Positions 9,126-18,007 of a stretch of 64,000 bases of DNA are shown here, one piece after another (position 1 is the first letter of the stretch; each line of letters begins with the position of its first letter). Under the pieces are notes generated by a model that was not told the DNA's origin, searched no databases, and worked only from the letters and a program-made list of their open reading frames with translations. The translations under genes and the position numbers were made by a program. This DNA comes from LD21 sp963715785 (GTDB lineage Bacteria > Bacteroidota > Bacteroidia > Bacteroidales > VadinHA17), in NCBI GenBank assembly GCA_963715785.1, contig OY970276.1:3720001-3784000 (forward strand), read 5' to 3'.

Positions 9126-9474
9126 TAACGGCCCGGCGGTTTAATTAGTTGCCGTCTGTGTCGCGGCGCCGCGTTTTTTGCCAGTCCCGGTAGATGGATG
9201 AGAGTTTTCTTGTCACGATGAAACAGTCTAAACGGTACCAAGTCCGGGTAAGGATTGTGAGTCCGGGCACACGATGAAATAGTCTAGGTGGCGAGCAAAA
9301 AACAAGGCACCAGAGCGTCGGCCGGCAGCCCTACTGACTTTGTCCCGGAAGAACAAGACAGTCCGGGTGGCAGAAGCCCAAAGAGCGGAAGCTGAGTTTT
9401 CTCTCCTAGACTTTTGGGGCTCATTACAAAGCAGTCCGGGCTGCCGAAGGCAATTAATTAAACCGACCGTGTTA
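9126..9474. repeat. R7: attC-like element, long class
   Basis: 349 bp. P1 GTTTAATTAGTTGCC/GGCAATTAATTAAAC; P3 CGGCAGCCC/GGGCTGCCG. R7 plus the B module to its right is nearly the same unit as R31 plus its B module (34355-35203). Confidence 0.92.
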
Positions 9475-9970
9475 GAAAAAGTGCGTAATAAATTAAGGGT
9501 TTTGCGATGAACCAAAAGTCCTGGTAGAGGAGATGAAATAGTCAAGATTTACTGAATTTTATAAATGAGGTGGCTTAATAATGTAACGGAAGTTGTCATG
9601 TTATATAAAAATTAACTAGAAGGCAGTTAGCAAAATGTGCGACCTTGCAAATGACTAAATCGTCAGCAGAAAACCATCGGATCGAAGAACATTTGCAAGG
9701 CATCAGGGCAGGCATAAAAAATTGGCCAGGTCGAGTAATCGCGGTACAGGACGAATAAAGTAAGTAATATGTCTCGGATAGTACTAACAATTAAAATAGA
9801 GTGGCGCGAGTGCCAATTTTTTGTGCGAATGGCAGAATTATTCGGCTTGGCAATTGCGTGTCGCGATATAAAACTGGTAAAAGGTAATAAGCAGTCATGT
9901 TAGAAGAATTGTATTACTTGCACTTGCGGGAAGCCGAATATTCTTAAAACCGGATCGCATTTTTGCTAAC
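9471..9970. repeat. Gene-less payload, family B copy 2
   Basis: Arms GTTAGAAAAAGTGCG and CGCATTTTTGCTAAC. Contains the three B hairpins (CTTGCAAATG/CATTTGCAAG, AAATTGGCC/GTGCCAATTT, ATTCGGCTT/AAGCCGAAT). Confidence 0.87.
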
Positions 9971-10252
9971 GGCCCGGCGGTTTGGTTAGTTGGCGTCTGT
10001 GTCGCGGTGGCGTGGTTTTTGCCAGTCCGGGTAAGGTTTGTGAGTTATGGTTAAATGATGAAATAGTCAAGATACAGCAAAAACCATGACACCTTGAGCG
10101 TCGGCCCGCAGCCTAGACTTAGTCCCGGAAGTAGTAAACAGTCCGGGTGGCAGAAGACCAAAGAGCGGGTTTAAGCTTTCTCTCATAGACTTTGGGGGCA
10201 CATTACATAGCAGTCCGGCTGCGGAAGCCAATTAACTAAACCGTCCGAGTTA
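9967..10252. repeat. R8: attC-like element, short class
   Basis: 286 bp. P1 GTTTGGTTAGTTGGC/GCCAATTAACTAAAC; P2 GGTGGCGTGG/CCATGACACC; P3 CCGCAGCC/GGCTGCGG. Lacks one internal block of about 60 bp in the P2 loop. Confidence 0.9.
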
Positions 10253-10547
10253 TAGGCTGCAGTCATTGAAACTGTCTTGTTACCAGAAAACTGTCTCGCC
10301 ATAGCTTTCAATGAAGTTAGAAATTTGTCTCGTTGAGAATAATTCTTTAAAGTGATGATCTCGATAGAACTAATTGAGTGTCGCGGTACAATTTGAATTA
10401 CTTAATAAGTTATCTCTTTTATTGTTATTTTATTAACAGCAGTTGAGCGATGGCCTCTTTCTATTATTTACCGGTCCCGGAAGAGTAGGGAAGTCCTGAT
10501 GTAGTTTACAAATCTAAAGTCCTGATCGATTACCTGTTGCCTATAAC
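10249..10547. repeat. Gene-less payload, family D copy 2
   Basis: Arms GTTATAGGCTGCAG and GTTGCCTATAAC. Nearly identical to 27909-28208, and both are preceded by a short-class R of the same subtype. Confidence 0.87.
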
Positions 10548-10832
10548 GGCTCGGCGGTTGAATTAGTTGGCGTCCGTGTCGCGGTGCCGCGTTTTTTGCC
10601 AGTCCCGATAAGTGGATGAAAGTTTCGTGTCACGATAAAGTTGTCCAGATGACAGCAAAAAACAAGGCACCAGAGCGCTGGCCGGCAGCCCTATTGACTT
10701 TGTCTCGGTAGCAGTATTAGTCTGGGCGCCACAAGGTTTTATAAGTGGATTTACATTTAATCTAATAGACTTTTGAATACATTACGGATTTGTCCGGGCT
10801 GGCGAAGCCAATTAATTTAACCGTCCGAGTTA
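10544..10832. repeat. R9: attC-like element, short class
   Basis: 289 bp. P1 GTTGAATTAGTTGGC/GCCAATTAATTTAAC. R9 plus the following E module forms a 553-bp unit that repeats immediately. Confidence 0.9.
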
Positions 10833-11100
10833 TAAGCAGTGTTTTGACATTTTAAGGTAACAGAATGTAATTAAACGAGAGTCCCGCGTTAATTCTGAAT
10901 TTTCACTGTCAAACGAAATTTGTCTAGGAGAAAGTCCTGGTAGATGACCGATAAATTTGTTGTCACGGTAAGTATTGTAAGTGGACTGGTCCTGGTAAAT
11001 AACCGATAACTTTCTGGTCATGGTAAATTCTATAAGTGGCGTTGTCCCGCTAGATGGGACAAATTAGTCTCGTCAAGATTTTTCATGCATTGCTTATAAC
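10829..11100. repeat. Gene-less payload, family E copy 1
   Basis: Arms GTTATAAGCAGTG and GCATTGCTTATAAC. A 63-codon minus-strand frame (10830-11021) recurs in the other copies, but it starts in GTC-word repeats and ends on the core, so I do not call it a gene. Confidence 0.85.
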
Positions 11101-11385
11101 GGCTCGGCGGTTGAATTAGTTGGCGTCCGTGTCGCGGTGCCGCGTTTTTTGCCAGTCCCGATAAGTGGATGAAAGTTTCGTGTCACGATAAAGTTGTCCA
11201 GATGACAGCAAAAAACAAGGCACCAGAGCGCTGGCCGGCAGCCCTATTGACTTTGTCTCGATAGCAGGAATAGTCTGGGTGCCATAAGGTTTAATAAGTG
11301 GATTTACATTTAATCTAATAGACTTTTGAATACATTACGGATTTGTCCGGGCTGGCGAAGCCAATTAATTTAACCGTCCGAGTTA
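11097..11385. repeat. R10: attC-like element, short class (tandem copy of R9)
   Basis: 289 bp, almost identical to R9, with a few substitutions near its centre (AGCAGGAATAGTCTGGGTGC against AGCAGTATTAGTCTGGGCGC). Confidence 0.9.
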
Positions 11386-11653
11386 TAAGCAGTGTTTTGA
11401 CATTTTAAGGTAACAGAATGTAATTAAACGAGAGTCCCGCGTTAATTCTGAATTTTCACTGTCAAACGAAATTTGTCTAGGAGAAAGTCCTGGTAGATGA
11501 CCGATAAATTTGTTGTCACGGTAAGTATTGTAAGTGGACTGGTCCTGGTAAATAACCGATAACTTTCTGGTCATGGTAAATTCTATAAGTGGCGTTGTCC
11601 CGCTAGATGGGACAAATTAGTCTCGTCAAGATTTTTCATGCATTGCTTATAAC
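11382..11653. repeat. Gene-less payload, family E copy 2
   Basis: Same arms and interior as copy 1; the pair R9-E1 / R10-E2 is a direct tandem duplication with period 553 bp. Confidence 0.88.
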
Positions 11654-11999
11654 GGCCCGGCGGTTTAATTAGGTGCCGTCTGCGTCGCGGTGCATTGTTT
11701 TTTGCCAGTCCCGGTAGGTGGACGAGAGGCCTCGGGTCACGGTGAAACTGTTAAACGGTACCAAGTCCCGATAGATGGCAGTGAAGTTACGTGTCACGAT
11801 GAAATAGTCTCGGTGACGAGCAAAAAACAAGGCACCAGAGCGTCGGCCCGCCAACCCAAAGATGTTGTCCCGGGAGATGGAACTGTCCGGGTGCCACAGT
11901 ATTTTATTAACGGAACAGAGTTTTCGAGCATAGATTTTGGGCTTGGATACAAAGCTGTCCTGGGTTGGCGGAAGGCACTTAATTAAACCGTCCGAGTTA
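11650..11999. repeat. R11: attC-like element, long class
   Basis: 350 bp. P1 GTTTAATTAGGTGCC/GGCACTTAATTAAAC; P3 CCGCCAACCC/GGGTTGGCGG. It is the left part of the 979-bp cassette that occurs again at 37776-38754. Confidence 0.93.
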
Positions 12000-12013
12000 G
12001 GCTTTGGCTTTTT

Positions 12014-12574
12014 TTATTTCAGATATTTATTTTCTTTGAAACTTCTAACCTTATCGTCAAAGTCATCTATTTTTTTCAAATCATTCCCTGAGACAATTAA
12101 GTATTTTCTATAAAATGGCTCTCCAAGTGACGGTGGAGGAGGTACTGGTAAATGAGACTTACTATAAAGATAAAATGAATTTGGATTGTAGTCATTCAGA
12201 CCTAATATTAATCCCGTTTTTAATTTACTTTTATTAATGAAATTATTCCCACAAGTTGAAGACAATCCGTATATGGAAACAATTTTTGATTTATAACGGA
12301 AATACCCAATCATAGTTTGGCTATCATAATTTTCAAAGTCCCCAACTAATTCAACATAACATCCTGACTGATCCTGTGAAAAAGTAATAGTATACGATTT
12401 CACTTCTCCATATGTTGAATAAACATTCCTCATACTATCTTCATGAGCGATGATTTGATCTAGACAATTCATGAGAGTTGAATTGGTAATAATGTTGCTA
12501 ACCTTTTCATCAGCTCTTCTACAACTAATGAGTAAGGAAACTGAAAAGAAGAATAGGCAGAAATTTCGTATCAT
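12014..12574 (-). CDS. Lipoprotein of the duplicated cassette, copy 1
   Basis: 186 aa from the start that gives MIRNFCLFFFSVSLLISC, a clean lipoprotein signal with the lipobox Cys at 18. The open frame runs further upstream to 12829 through R12, and an intermediate start exists at 12601; neither adds a better signal. The mature part is predicted globular, with a proline-rich segment LPVPPPPSLGEP near the end. A second copy lies at 38140-38700. The family is not recognised; the proline-rich end recalls the lipoprotein at 28594-29139. Confidence 0.88.
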   Translation of the reverse strand: MIRNFCLFFFSVSLLISCRRADEKVSNIITNSTLMNCLDQIIAHEDSMRNVYSTYGEVKSYTITFSQDQSGCYVELVGDFENYDSQTMIGYFRYKSKIVSIYGLSSTCGNNFINKSKLKTGLILGLNDYNPNSFYLYSKSHLPVPPPPSLGEPFYRKYLIVSGNDLKKIDDFDDKVRSFKENKYLK

Positions 12575-12628
12575 CTTGCTAGTGTCTTGGATCATTGTCA
12601 TTTTAATAGGAGTACCGGTACTGAAGCC

Positions 12629-12922
12629 TAACGGCCCGGCGGTTGAATTAGTTGGCGTCTGTGTCGCGGTGCCGTGTTTTTTTGCCAGTCCGGGTAAAGA
12701 TTGTGAGTTAAGAGTCACGATGAAATAGTCTAGATGGCGAGCAAAAAACAAGGCACCAGCGCGTCGGCCGCCAGCCCTACTGACTCTGTCCCGGAAGCAC
12801 TGAAGCAGTCCGGGTGGCACAAGACCCAAAAAGCGGAATTATAGTTTTCTATCATAGACTTTTGGGGCTCATTACAAAGCAGTCTGGGCTGGCGAAGCCA
12901 ATTAATTTAACCGTCCGAGTTG
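12629..12922. repeat. R12: attC-like element, short class
   Basis: 294 bp. P1 GTTGAATTAGTTGGC/GCCAATTAATTTAAC; P3 CGCCAGCCC/GGGCTGGCG. Ends in GTTG rather than GTTA, as do all R copies that precede a C module. Confidence 0.9.
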
Positions 12923-13308
12923 GCTGCAGTTATTTTTAGTAGCAGTGAAGCTGTCATGTTTTACAGAAGCAAGGTTTGCAAGCGCGATGGCATAGCTTGA
13001 AGATGATGCTCATCGGCCGGTTTTGTAAATTTCAGAATACAAAACCGCTGAATTATCATATGCAAGCGTGCGTCGGGGCAAACCGGGTAAAGGAGTTCTT
13101 TCACGGAATTATCGAAATAAAAGAAAACAGTCATGTTATTCAAATTAAGCTTGCGACGCGTTGGCTTCTTTTTGCGGCCAGTCCAGTTGAAACAAATCTG
13201 TCTCGAATTACAAAATAGTCCCGAAGTAAAAAAGTAGTCATGTTAGAGCCGCAAAACACTCCTGGTGCAAGCGGGCAGATGGCGATGCACACCTAATTGC
13301 AGCCTAAC
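12919..13308. repeat. Gene-less payload, family C copy 1
   Basis: Arms GTTGGCTGCAGTTA and TAATTGCAGCCTAAC. Inside, GGTTTGCAAGCGCG pairs loosely with GCAAGCGTGCGTCGGGGCAA, ACCGGTTTTGT-type arms (CGGTTTTGTA/TACAAAACCG) flank a short loop, and TTTTTGCGGC pairs with GAGCCGCAAAA. The five C copies share this layout and always carry a short-class R on the left. Confidence 0.87.
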
Positions 13309-13654
13309 GGCCCGGTGGTATGGGAAGTTGCCGTCTGTGTCGGGGTTGGCATGCGTTTTTGCAAAGTCCAGATAGATGGATGCAAGTTTTCTTGTCCAGA
13401 TGGAACTGTCTTGATGGCTGAGTCCCGATAGATGTGTCGGATTTGTCACGTCACGGTAAAACTGTCTAAGTGGTACTGCAAAAACCATGACAACAGCGCG
13501 TCGGCCGGCAGCCCTATTGACTTTGTCTCGGTAGCAGGAGCAGTCATGGTACACAAGTTTAATAAGTTGCGATGTGGTTTCTCGCATAGACTGTTGGGGC
13601 CGATTACGGAGCTGTCCGGGCTGCTGAAGGCAATTACCCATACCATCCGTGTTA
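13305..13654. repeat. R13: attC-like element, long class
   Basis: 350 bp. P1 GGTATGGGAAGTTGCC/GGCAATTACCCATACC; P2 GTTGGCATG/CATGACAAC; P3 CAGCCC/GGGCTG core. Confidence 0.9.
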
Positions 13655-13730
13655 TATGTAGGGTTAATTTTAAAACTGTCCAGTTGTATGAAAACTTTGT
13701 TGTCCAGTCCTTAATCTTGTCGAGAGGCGG

Positions 13731-13815
13731 GAAAGGGCTGGCAGGCTCTTCCCGCAAACTTCGGACTTAATTCAATTCGCCTTGTTTGGTTTGCGGGATG
13801 TGCCAGCCAGCGTAG
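13731..13815. repeat. Dispersed hairpin (GGCTGGCAGGCTCTT type), copy 1
   Basis: GCTGGCA at 13737 pairs with TGCCAGC at 13801, and CCCGCAAAC at 13751 with GTTTGCGGG at 13789. The GGCAGGCTCTT word recurs in hairpins at about 20153 and 22125. It lies downstream of the permease gene on the minus strand and could act as a terminator-like structure, although it lacks a T-run. Confidence 0.6.
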
Positions 13816-13866
13816 GGAGAGATCAAGTTGATATTATAAAATAATGGACTTTTGTCCCACTTTATT

Positions 13867-16242
13867 TTATTCAAATCGTAGTGCTTCTACCGGATTACTT
13901 GTTGCTGCTCTCCAACTCTGCCAGCTGACTGTTAATAACAAAATTACTAATGTAATTATCCCTGCAAGAACAAAAATCCACCAACTCAATTCAGTTTTGT
14001 AAGCAAAATTTTCAAGCCATCTATTGATTGTGTAGTAAGCAATAGGTAGGGCAAGAACGAAAGCAATTGCCACCCATTTTACAAAGTCCTTGTTTAACAT
14101 GGCCATTACTTCCGAAATTTTGGCGCCGTTGATTTTGCGGATACCAATTTCCTTTGTACGTTGTTTTGTTAAGAACACCGAAGTAGCAATTAATCCAAGA
14201 CATGTAACTGCAATAGCCAGAATAGAAAACAACATTATGATGTGAGCTTGCCTCTTATCATCTATATAGTTTTGCTGTATTACTTCATCTAAAAATTGAT
14301 ATTCAAAAGGATATCCAGGATTAATATTCTCCCATTCAGATTTGATAAAGCTTAAACTTGATTTAAAATCATTGCTATTTAATTTTATACCCATTTGGTA
14401 TAAATCTTGCTTTAAACTAATACTGATAACTGCTGGTTCAATTTTATCATGGAACGACTTAAAATAAAAATTCTCAACCACTCCTAAAACGACCTGATCC
14501 TTCTGATTCCAGCCATTTTTAAGACGTTTCTCAACTGATGATTTCCATCCCATCTTTTCAGCAAAGGCTCTGTTAATTAATACTCCTTGGTCTTTATCCG
14601 AACTAAAGTCGGCAGAAAAGTTTCTCCCTTCAATGATTTTTATTTTCATAAAATCAATGAAATTGAAATCCACAAAAAAGTATTTCGCTTGGATGCTTCC
14701 TTTTTCTGGATCGTCAGGCGAACTAGCTGATGAAAAATGATATTGATTGGGAGGGAAAGAGGAGGCAAATGTAATATCTTTAATTTGAGGATTCTTTAAT
14801 AACCTTTCCCTTAGTGGTTTTGCTGTTTCAAATGTTTTATCAATTGGGATGGTTAATATAAGGTCAGCTTTGTAACCCAAATCAGATTGTTGTATGAATT
14901 TCATCTGTTTAAAAATAAATCCTGAGCTAATAATTAAAATGATAGACAAGGTAAACTGAACAGATAAATAGATGTATGATTTAGAAAATCCAGCCAACTT
15001 TGATAAATCGTGTCCTCTAATCAGACTTAAAGCCCTATACTTTAAAATATTATTAGAAATATATATTCCTGATAATATGGATATTGATAAAGCAATGCCA
15101 GTAGAAATAAGTAAGAATGGAATCCTGGTTAGCTCCGCATTATTGAAATAGAGATTGATATAACGATCTAATAATGGATGTATTAACTCAACAAAAAATA
15201 TTGCAAAAATTAATGAAACCATACATATAATAATTGATTCAGCTATATACAGGCTATTGATATTGGAAGTTTTAGCCCCAAATATTTTTCGGACGCCAAC
15301 ATCTTTAACTCTTTTTGTAACTATGGAAATACTTAGGCTAATATAATTTATACATGCAATAACCAGTATACAAATCGCAATGCTTAAAAAAATAAAAATT
15401 GTACTAATATCCCCTGTTGGTTCAAGATTATCAGCGATTGATTTGGAATACAAATGGATGTCAGAAAGTTTTTGTAGTTTTATATTTAAAATATTTTTTC
15501 TGCTCTTGTCATCGACATATTTTTCGGCGAAACTCTTAAATTCATCTGTAAATTGCTGCTGAGTAAAATTTTTAGATAAGAGCAAATAAGTATTGAAATT
15601 ATTAAAATCCCATGATTGTTTAATCCAATCTCCCCAACTTTCCAGTCGAGTTGGCTCATAAACTAAAAAATTAAAATGAAAATGCGAATTTGCAGGAAAG
15701 TCTTTGACAACACCAGTTATTGTAAGGTTGGTCATATTATCAAGAACAATTATTTTTCCCAACGGATTTTCTACTCCAAAATATTTTTCGGAAACTGATT
15801 TGGTAATTATTACTGTACCTGGTGCGTTTAAAGCACTGGTTTTATCTCCTGCAATAAAGTCAAAACTGAAAATATCAATAATAGAGGGATCAGTATAAAA
15901 CAGTTTATTAGCTTTGAAAGCTACTTTGTCGAAAGAAATAATATTTGGCCCCCAGAAATTATATAGTCTTGCAGACTTCTCAACTCCATTGATGTATTCT
16001 GCGCAATCAGGCCCCAATCTATAAGTTACATTTGCACTAGATTGTCCATTTTCTGGATTATAAGACAGAAGTCGAAAAATATGATCTTTTTTCTCATGAA
16101 AATTATCATAACTGATTTCGTTTTTGATAAATAAACCTATAATAATACAGCAGGCGAAGCCTATTGACATGCCAATGATATTGACAGAAGTAGAAAATTT
16201 TTGCCTCCAGAGTAGTCTAATCTGCTGCCTAAAGATTTTCAT
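13867..16242 (-). CDS. FtsX/MacB-type ABC transporter permease
   Basis: 791 aa, the usual length of the Bacteroidota two-module FtsX-like permeases. An N-terminal membrane helix (about 20-40) is followed by a MacB periplasmic core-like domain, then FtsX domain 1 with the cytoplasmic signature KRVKDVGVRKIFGAK (310-324), a second membrane-anchored periplasmic region from about 425, and FtsX domain 2 with KQRTKEIGIRKINGAK (693-708). Such proteins sit in the inner membrane and use an ATPase partner to move or release substrates at the envelope. No ATPase gene is in this cassette, so it is an orphan permease. It is the largest single-gene cargo in the window. Confidence 0.95.
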   Translation of the reverse strand: MKIFRQQIRLLWRQKFSTSVNIIGMSIGFACCIIIGLFIKNEISYDNFHEKKDHIFRLLSYNPENGQSSANVTYRLGPDCAEYINGVEKSARLYNFWGPNIISFDKVAFKANKLFYTDPSIIDIFSFDFIAGDKTSALNAPGTVIITKSVSEKYFGVENPLGKIIVLDNMTNLTITGVVKDFPANSHFHFNFLVYEPTRLESWGDWIKQSWDFNNFNTYLLLSKNFTQQQFTDEFKSFAEKYVDDKSRKNILNIKLQKLSDIHLYSKSIADNLEPTGDISTIFIFLSIAICILVIACINYISLSISIVTKRVKDVGVRKIFGAKTSNINSLYIAESIIICMVSLIFAIFFVELIHPLLDRYINLYFNNAELTRIPFLLISTGIALSISILSGIYISNNILKYRALSLIRGHDLSKLAGFSKSYIYLSVQFTLSIILIISSGFIFKQMKFIQQSDLGYKADLILTIPIDKTFETAKPLRERLLKNPQIKDITFASSFPPNQYHFSSASSPDDPEKGSIQAKYFFVDFNFIDFMKIKIIEGRNFSADFSSDKDQGVLINRAFAEKMGWKSSVEKRLKNGWNQKDQVVLGVVENFYFKSFHDKIEPAVISISLKQDLYQMGIKLNSNDFKSSLSFIKSEWENINPGYPFEYQFLDEVIQQNYIDDKRQAHIIMLFSILAIAVTCLGLIATSVFLTKQRTKEIGIRKINGAKISEVMAMLNKDFVKWVAIAFVLALPIAYYTINRWLENFAYKTELSWWIFVLAGIITLVILLLTVSWQSWRAATSNPVEALRFE

Positions 16243-16579
16243 TTGTTTAAATTTTCATTGCTACTTGTTCACTATTTATATACCAGAATGATGCCATACA
16301 TATATGTGTGTGATACAAAGTCATTTAAAAATTATGATAGTTGTAAGCAGTAAATATATTTTACAGTCAATCGTAAAGTTATTTTACAATGTATTAGCTA
16401 TGTTTTTCACTTTAAAAGGGAAAAGTCAAAAATCTTGATTACAATCGTCCAGAGTAAAATTGACTAATCCTGGTTGGCAAAAAAGCATGTGTTTGGCAGT
16501 GCGGGCATGATTGCAGGGATGGGCTGCCAAACTCTTGCTTGCGCGTTGGATATCACGGTGATACGGAATACCTTACATA
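16243..16579. other. Non-coding 5' region of the permease cassette
   Basis: 337 bp, AT-rich to about 16440 with no gene; this is the longest plain leader in the window and the best place for a resident promoter. The right part holds a hairpin (16474-16561: GTTTGGCAG with CTGCCAAAC) shared with 21588-21675. It ends CCTTACATATAAC, partner of GTTATATGTAGGG at 13651. Confidence 0.5.
16474..16561. repeat. Dispersed hairpin (GCAAAAAAGCATGTGTTTGG type), copy 1
   Basis: Shares GGCAAAAAAGCATGTGTTTG and CTGCCAAACTCTTGCTTG with 21588-21675. The two words pair in part, giving an inverted structure upstream of a cassette gene. Confidence 0.65.
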
Positions 16580-16926
16580 TAACGGCCCGGCGGTTTAATT
16601 AGTTGGCGTCCATGTCGAGGTGCCGCGTTTTTTGCCAGTCCCGGTAGGTGGACGGGAGTTGTCTGGTCACGATAAATTGTTTTGACGGTACAAAGTCCGG
16701 GTGATGGGTGTGAGTTTTGGGTCAAGATGAAACAGTCCAGATGGCGAGCAAAAAACAAGGCACCAGCGCGTCGGCCGGCAGCCCTATTGACTTTGTCTCG
16801 GCAGCAGGAACAGTCCGAGTGCAACAAAATTTAATAAGTTGGTTGATGTTTACTCTCATAGACTTTGGGGGTCGATTGAGAAGTAGTCCGGGCTGCCGAA
16901 GCCAATTAATTAAACCGTCCGTGTTA
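16580..16926. repeat. R14: attC-like element, long class
   Basis: 347 bp. P1 GTTTAATTAGTTGGC/GCCAATTAATTAAAC; P2 GGTGCCGCG/CAAGGCACC; P3 CGGCAGCCC/GGGCTGCCG. Confidence 0.9.
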
Positions 16927-16998
16927 GCTGACGGATTTATTTTTTTGTTTACGGTCCTGTCATGCGAAGGGTGAAACAAAAGTCATGTAATCTCATCT

Positions 16999-17508
16999 TT
17001 ATTTTGGATGAGATAAATTGTCTAAGATGTTCTTTGGAGTAATATATCCTCTTGGGCTCGATTTATCAGTGAATAAACTGCCAAAATGAATGTCCTCAAG
17101 TCTATCATAATCTATTGATTCAATTGATTCAGCGGCAGCAATGTGATATTCCAAATTGAACTTTAACTGATTAATATGGCCCAAAATGCTCTTGCTATTG
17201 GTTGCAAAAATATCAGGCTTAGAATCAAGCTGAAAATGAGGTTCTAGATCTGAATATCCAAGTCGCTTTAATAGTGCAGAAGTCCTTAGTTTAAGTTGTG
17301 GGATCACCTTGTTGAGTGATTTCCCAGGAATCAGGATTGAAATAAATGTTGGATAATGAAGAAAATGAACAGCTAGTTTTCCTGGTTGTTGCAAAGAAAT
17401 AGTCGAGGCATACCATTCTCCTGGCATATTTTTATTAGGATCGCTGAGATTCTTTGTAGGAGTAATCCCCGATATGTTTAGCAACTTTTTTGTAGCTCTG
17501 ATAATCAT
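16999..17508 (-). CDS. DUF6933-like protein
   Basis: 169 aa, no signal peptide. The N-terminal MIIRATKKLLNISG, then GEWYAST (about 31-37) and LIPGKSLNKV (about 59-68), resemble the small DUF6933 proteins found in many bacteria. Function of that family is unknown. Alone in a cassette with arms GTTAGCTGACGG and TGGCAGCTAAC. Confidence 0.8.
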   Translation of the reverse strand: MIIRATKKLLNISGITPTKNLSDPNKNMPGEWYASTISLQQPGKLAVHFLHYPTFISILIPGKSLNKVIPQLKLRTSALLKRLGYSDLEPHFQLDSKPDIFATNSKSILGHINQLKFNLEYHIAAAESIESIDYDRLEDIHFGSLFTDKSSPRGYITPKNILDNLSHPK

Positions 17509-17623
17509 GGAAAATCATTTTTGCAAACGGTTCATAAAGGTAAATTGAATTAATCAAGGTCCAATGTTTTACGAAATTTTATCGTTCAGTCGGAATCACC
17601 GGTGCTGTTGTCCCTCTGGCAGC

Positions 17624-17971
17624 TAACGGCCCGGCGGTTTAATTAGTTGCCGTCTGCGTCGCGGTGCCACGTTTTTTGCCAGTCCCGGTAGATGGACGTG
17701 AAGCCAAAGGTCACGGTGAAGCTGTTAAAAAGTAACAAGTCCCGATAGACGGCAATGAGGTTTCGTGTCACGACGAAATAGTCTTGGTGCCGAGCAAAAA
17801 ACAAGGCACCTGCGCGTCGGCCGACAGCGCCAAAGATGCTGTCCAGGTAGATGAAACTGTCCGGATGCTACTGGATTTAATAAATGGTAAAAAGTTAAGG
17901 TATAGATGTTAGGGTTGACTTAGAAGCTGTCCTGGCGCTGGCGAAGGCAATTAATTAAACCGTCCGAGTTA
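17624..17971. repeat. R15: attC-like element, long class
   Basis: 348 bp. P1 GTTTAATTAGTTGCC/GGCAATTAATTAAAC; P3 CAGCGCC/GGCGCTG, a distinct subtype shared with R48, R58, R60 and R61. Confidence 0.9.
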
Positions 17972-18007
17972 TGTGTAGGGGAAATTTAATTTGTCAAGTT
18001 GGCATCC

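Noticed and set aside
10830..11021. A 63-codon minus-strand frame conserved in the four E modules
   Set aside because: The copies are recent duplicates, so conservation says little; the frame begins within GTC-word repeats, lacks a start context, and ends on the core.
12014..12829. A 271-aa version of the duplicated lipoprotein
   Set aside because: The extra N-terminus reads through R12 and would hide the lipoprotein signal. The second copy has a different R there and stops the frame earlier, so the short start is right.
13731..13815. Rho-independent terminator
   Set aside because: A stable hairpin is present but there is no T-run following the stem in the minus direction, and its relatives lie at differing distances from gene ends.
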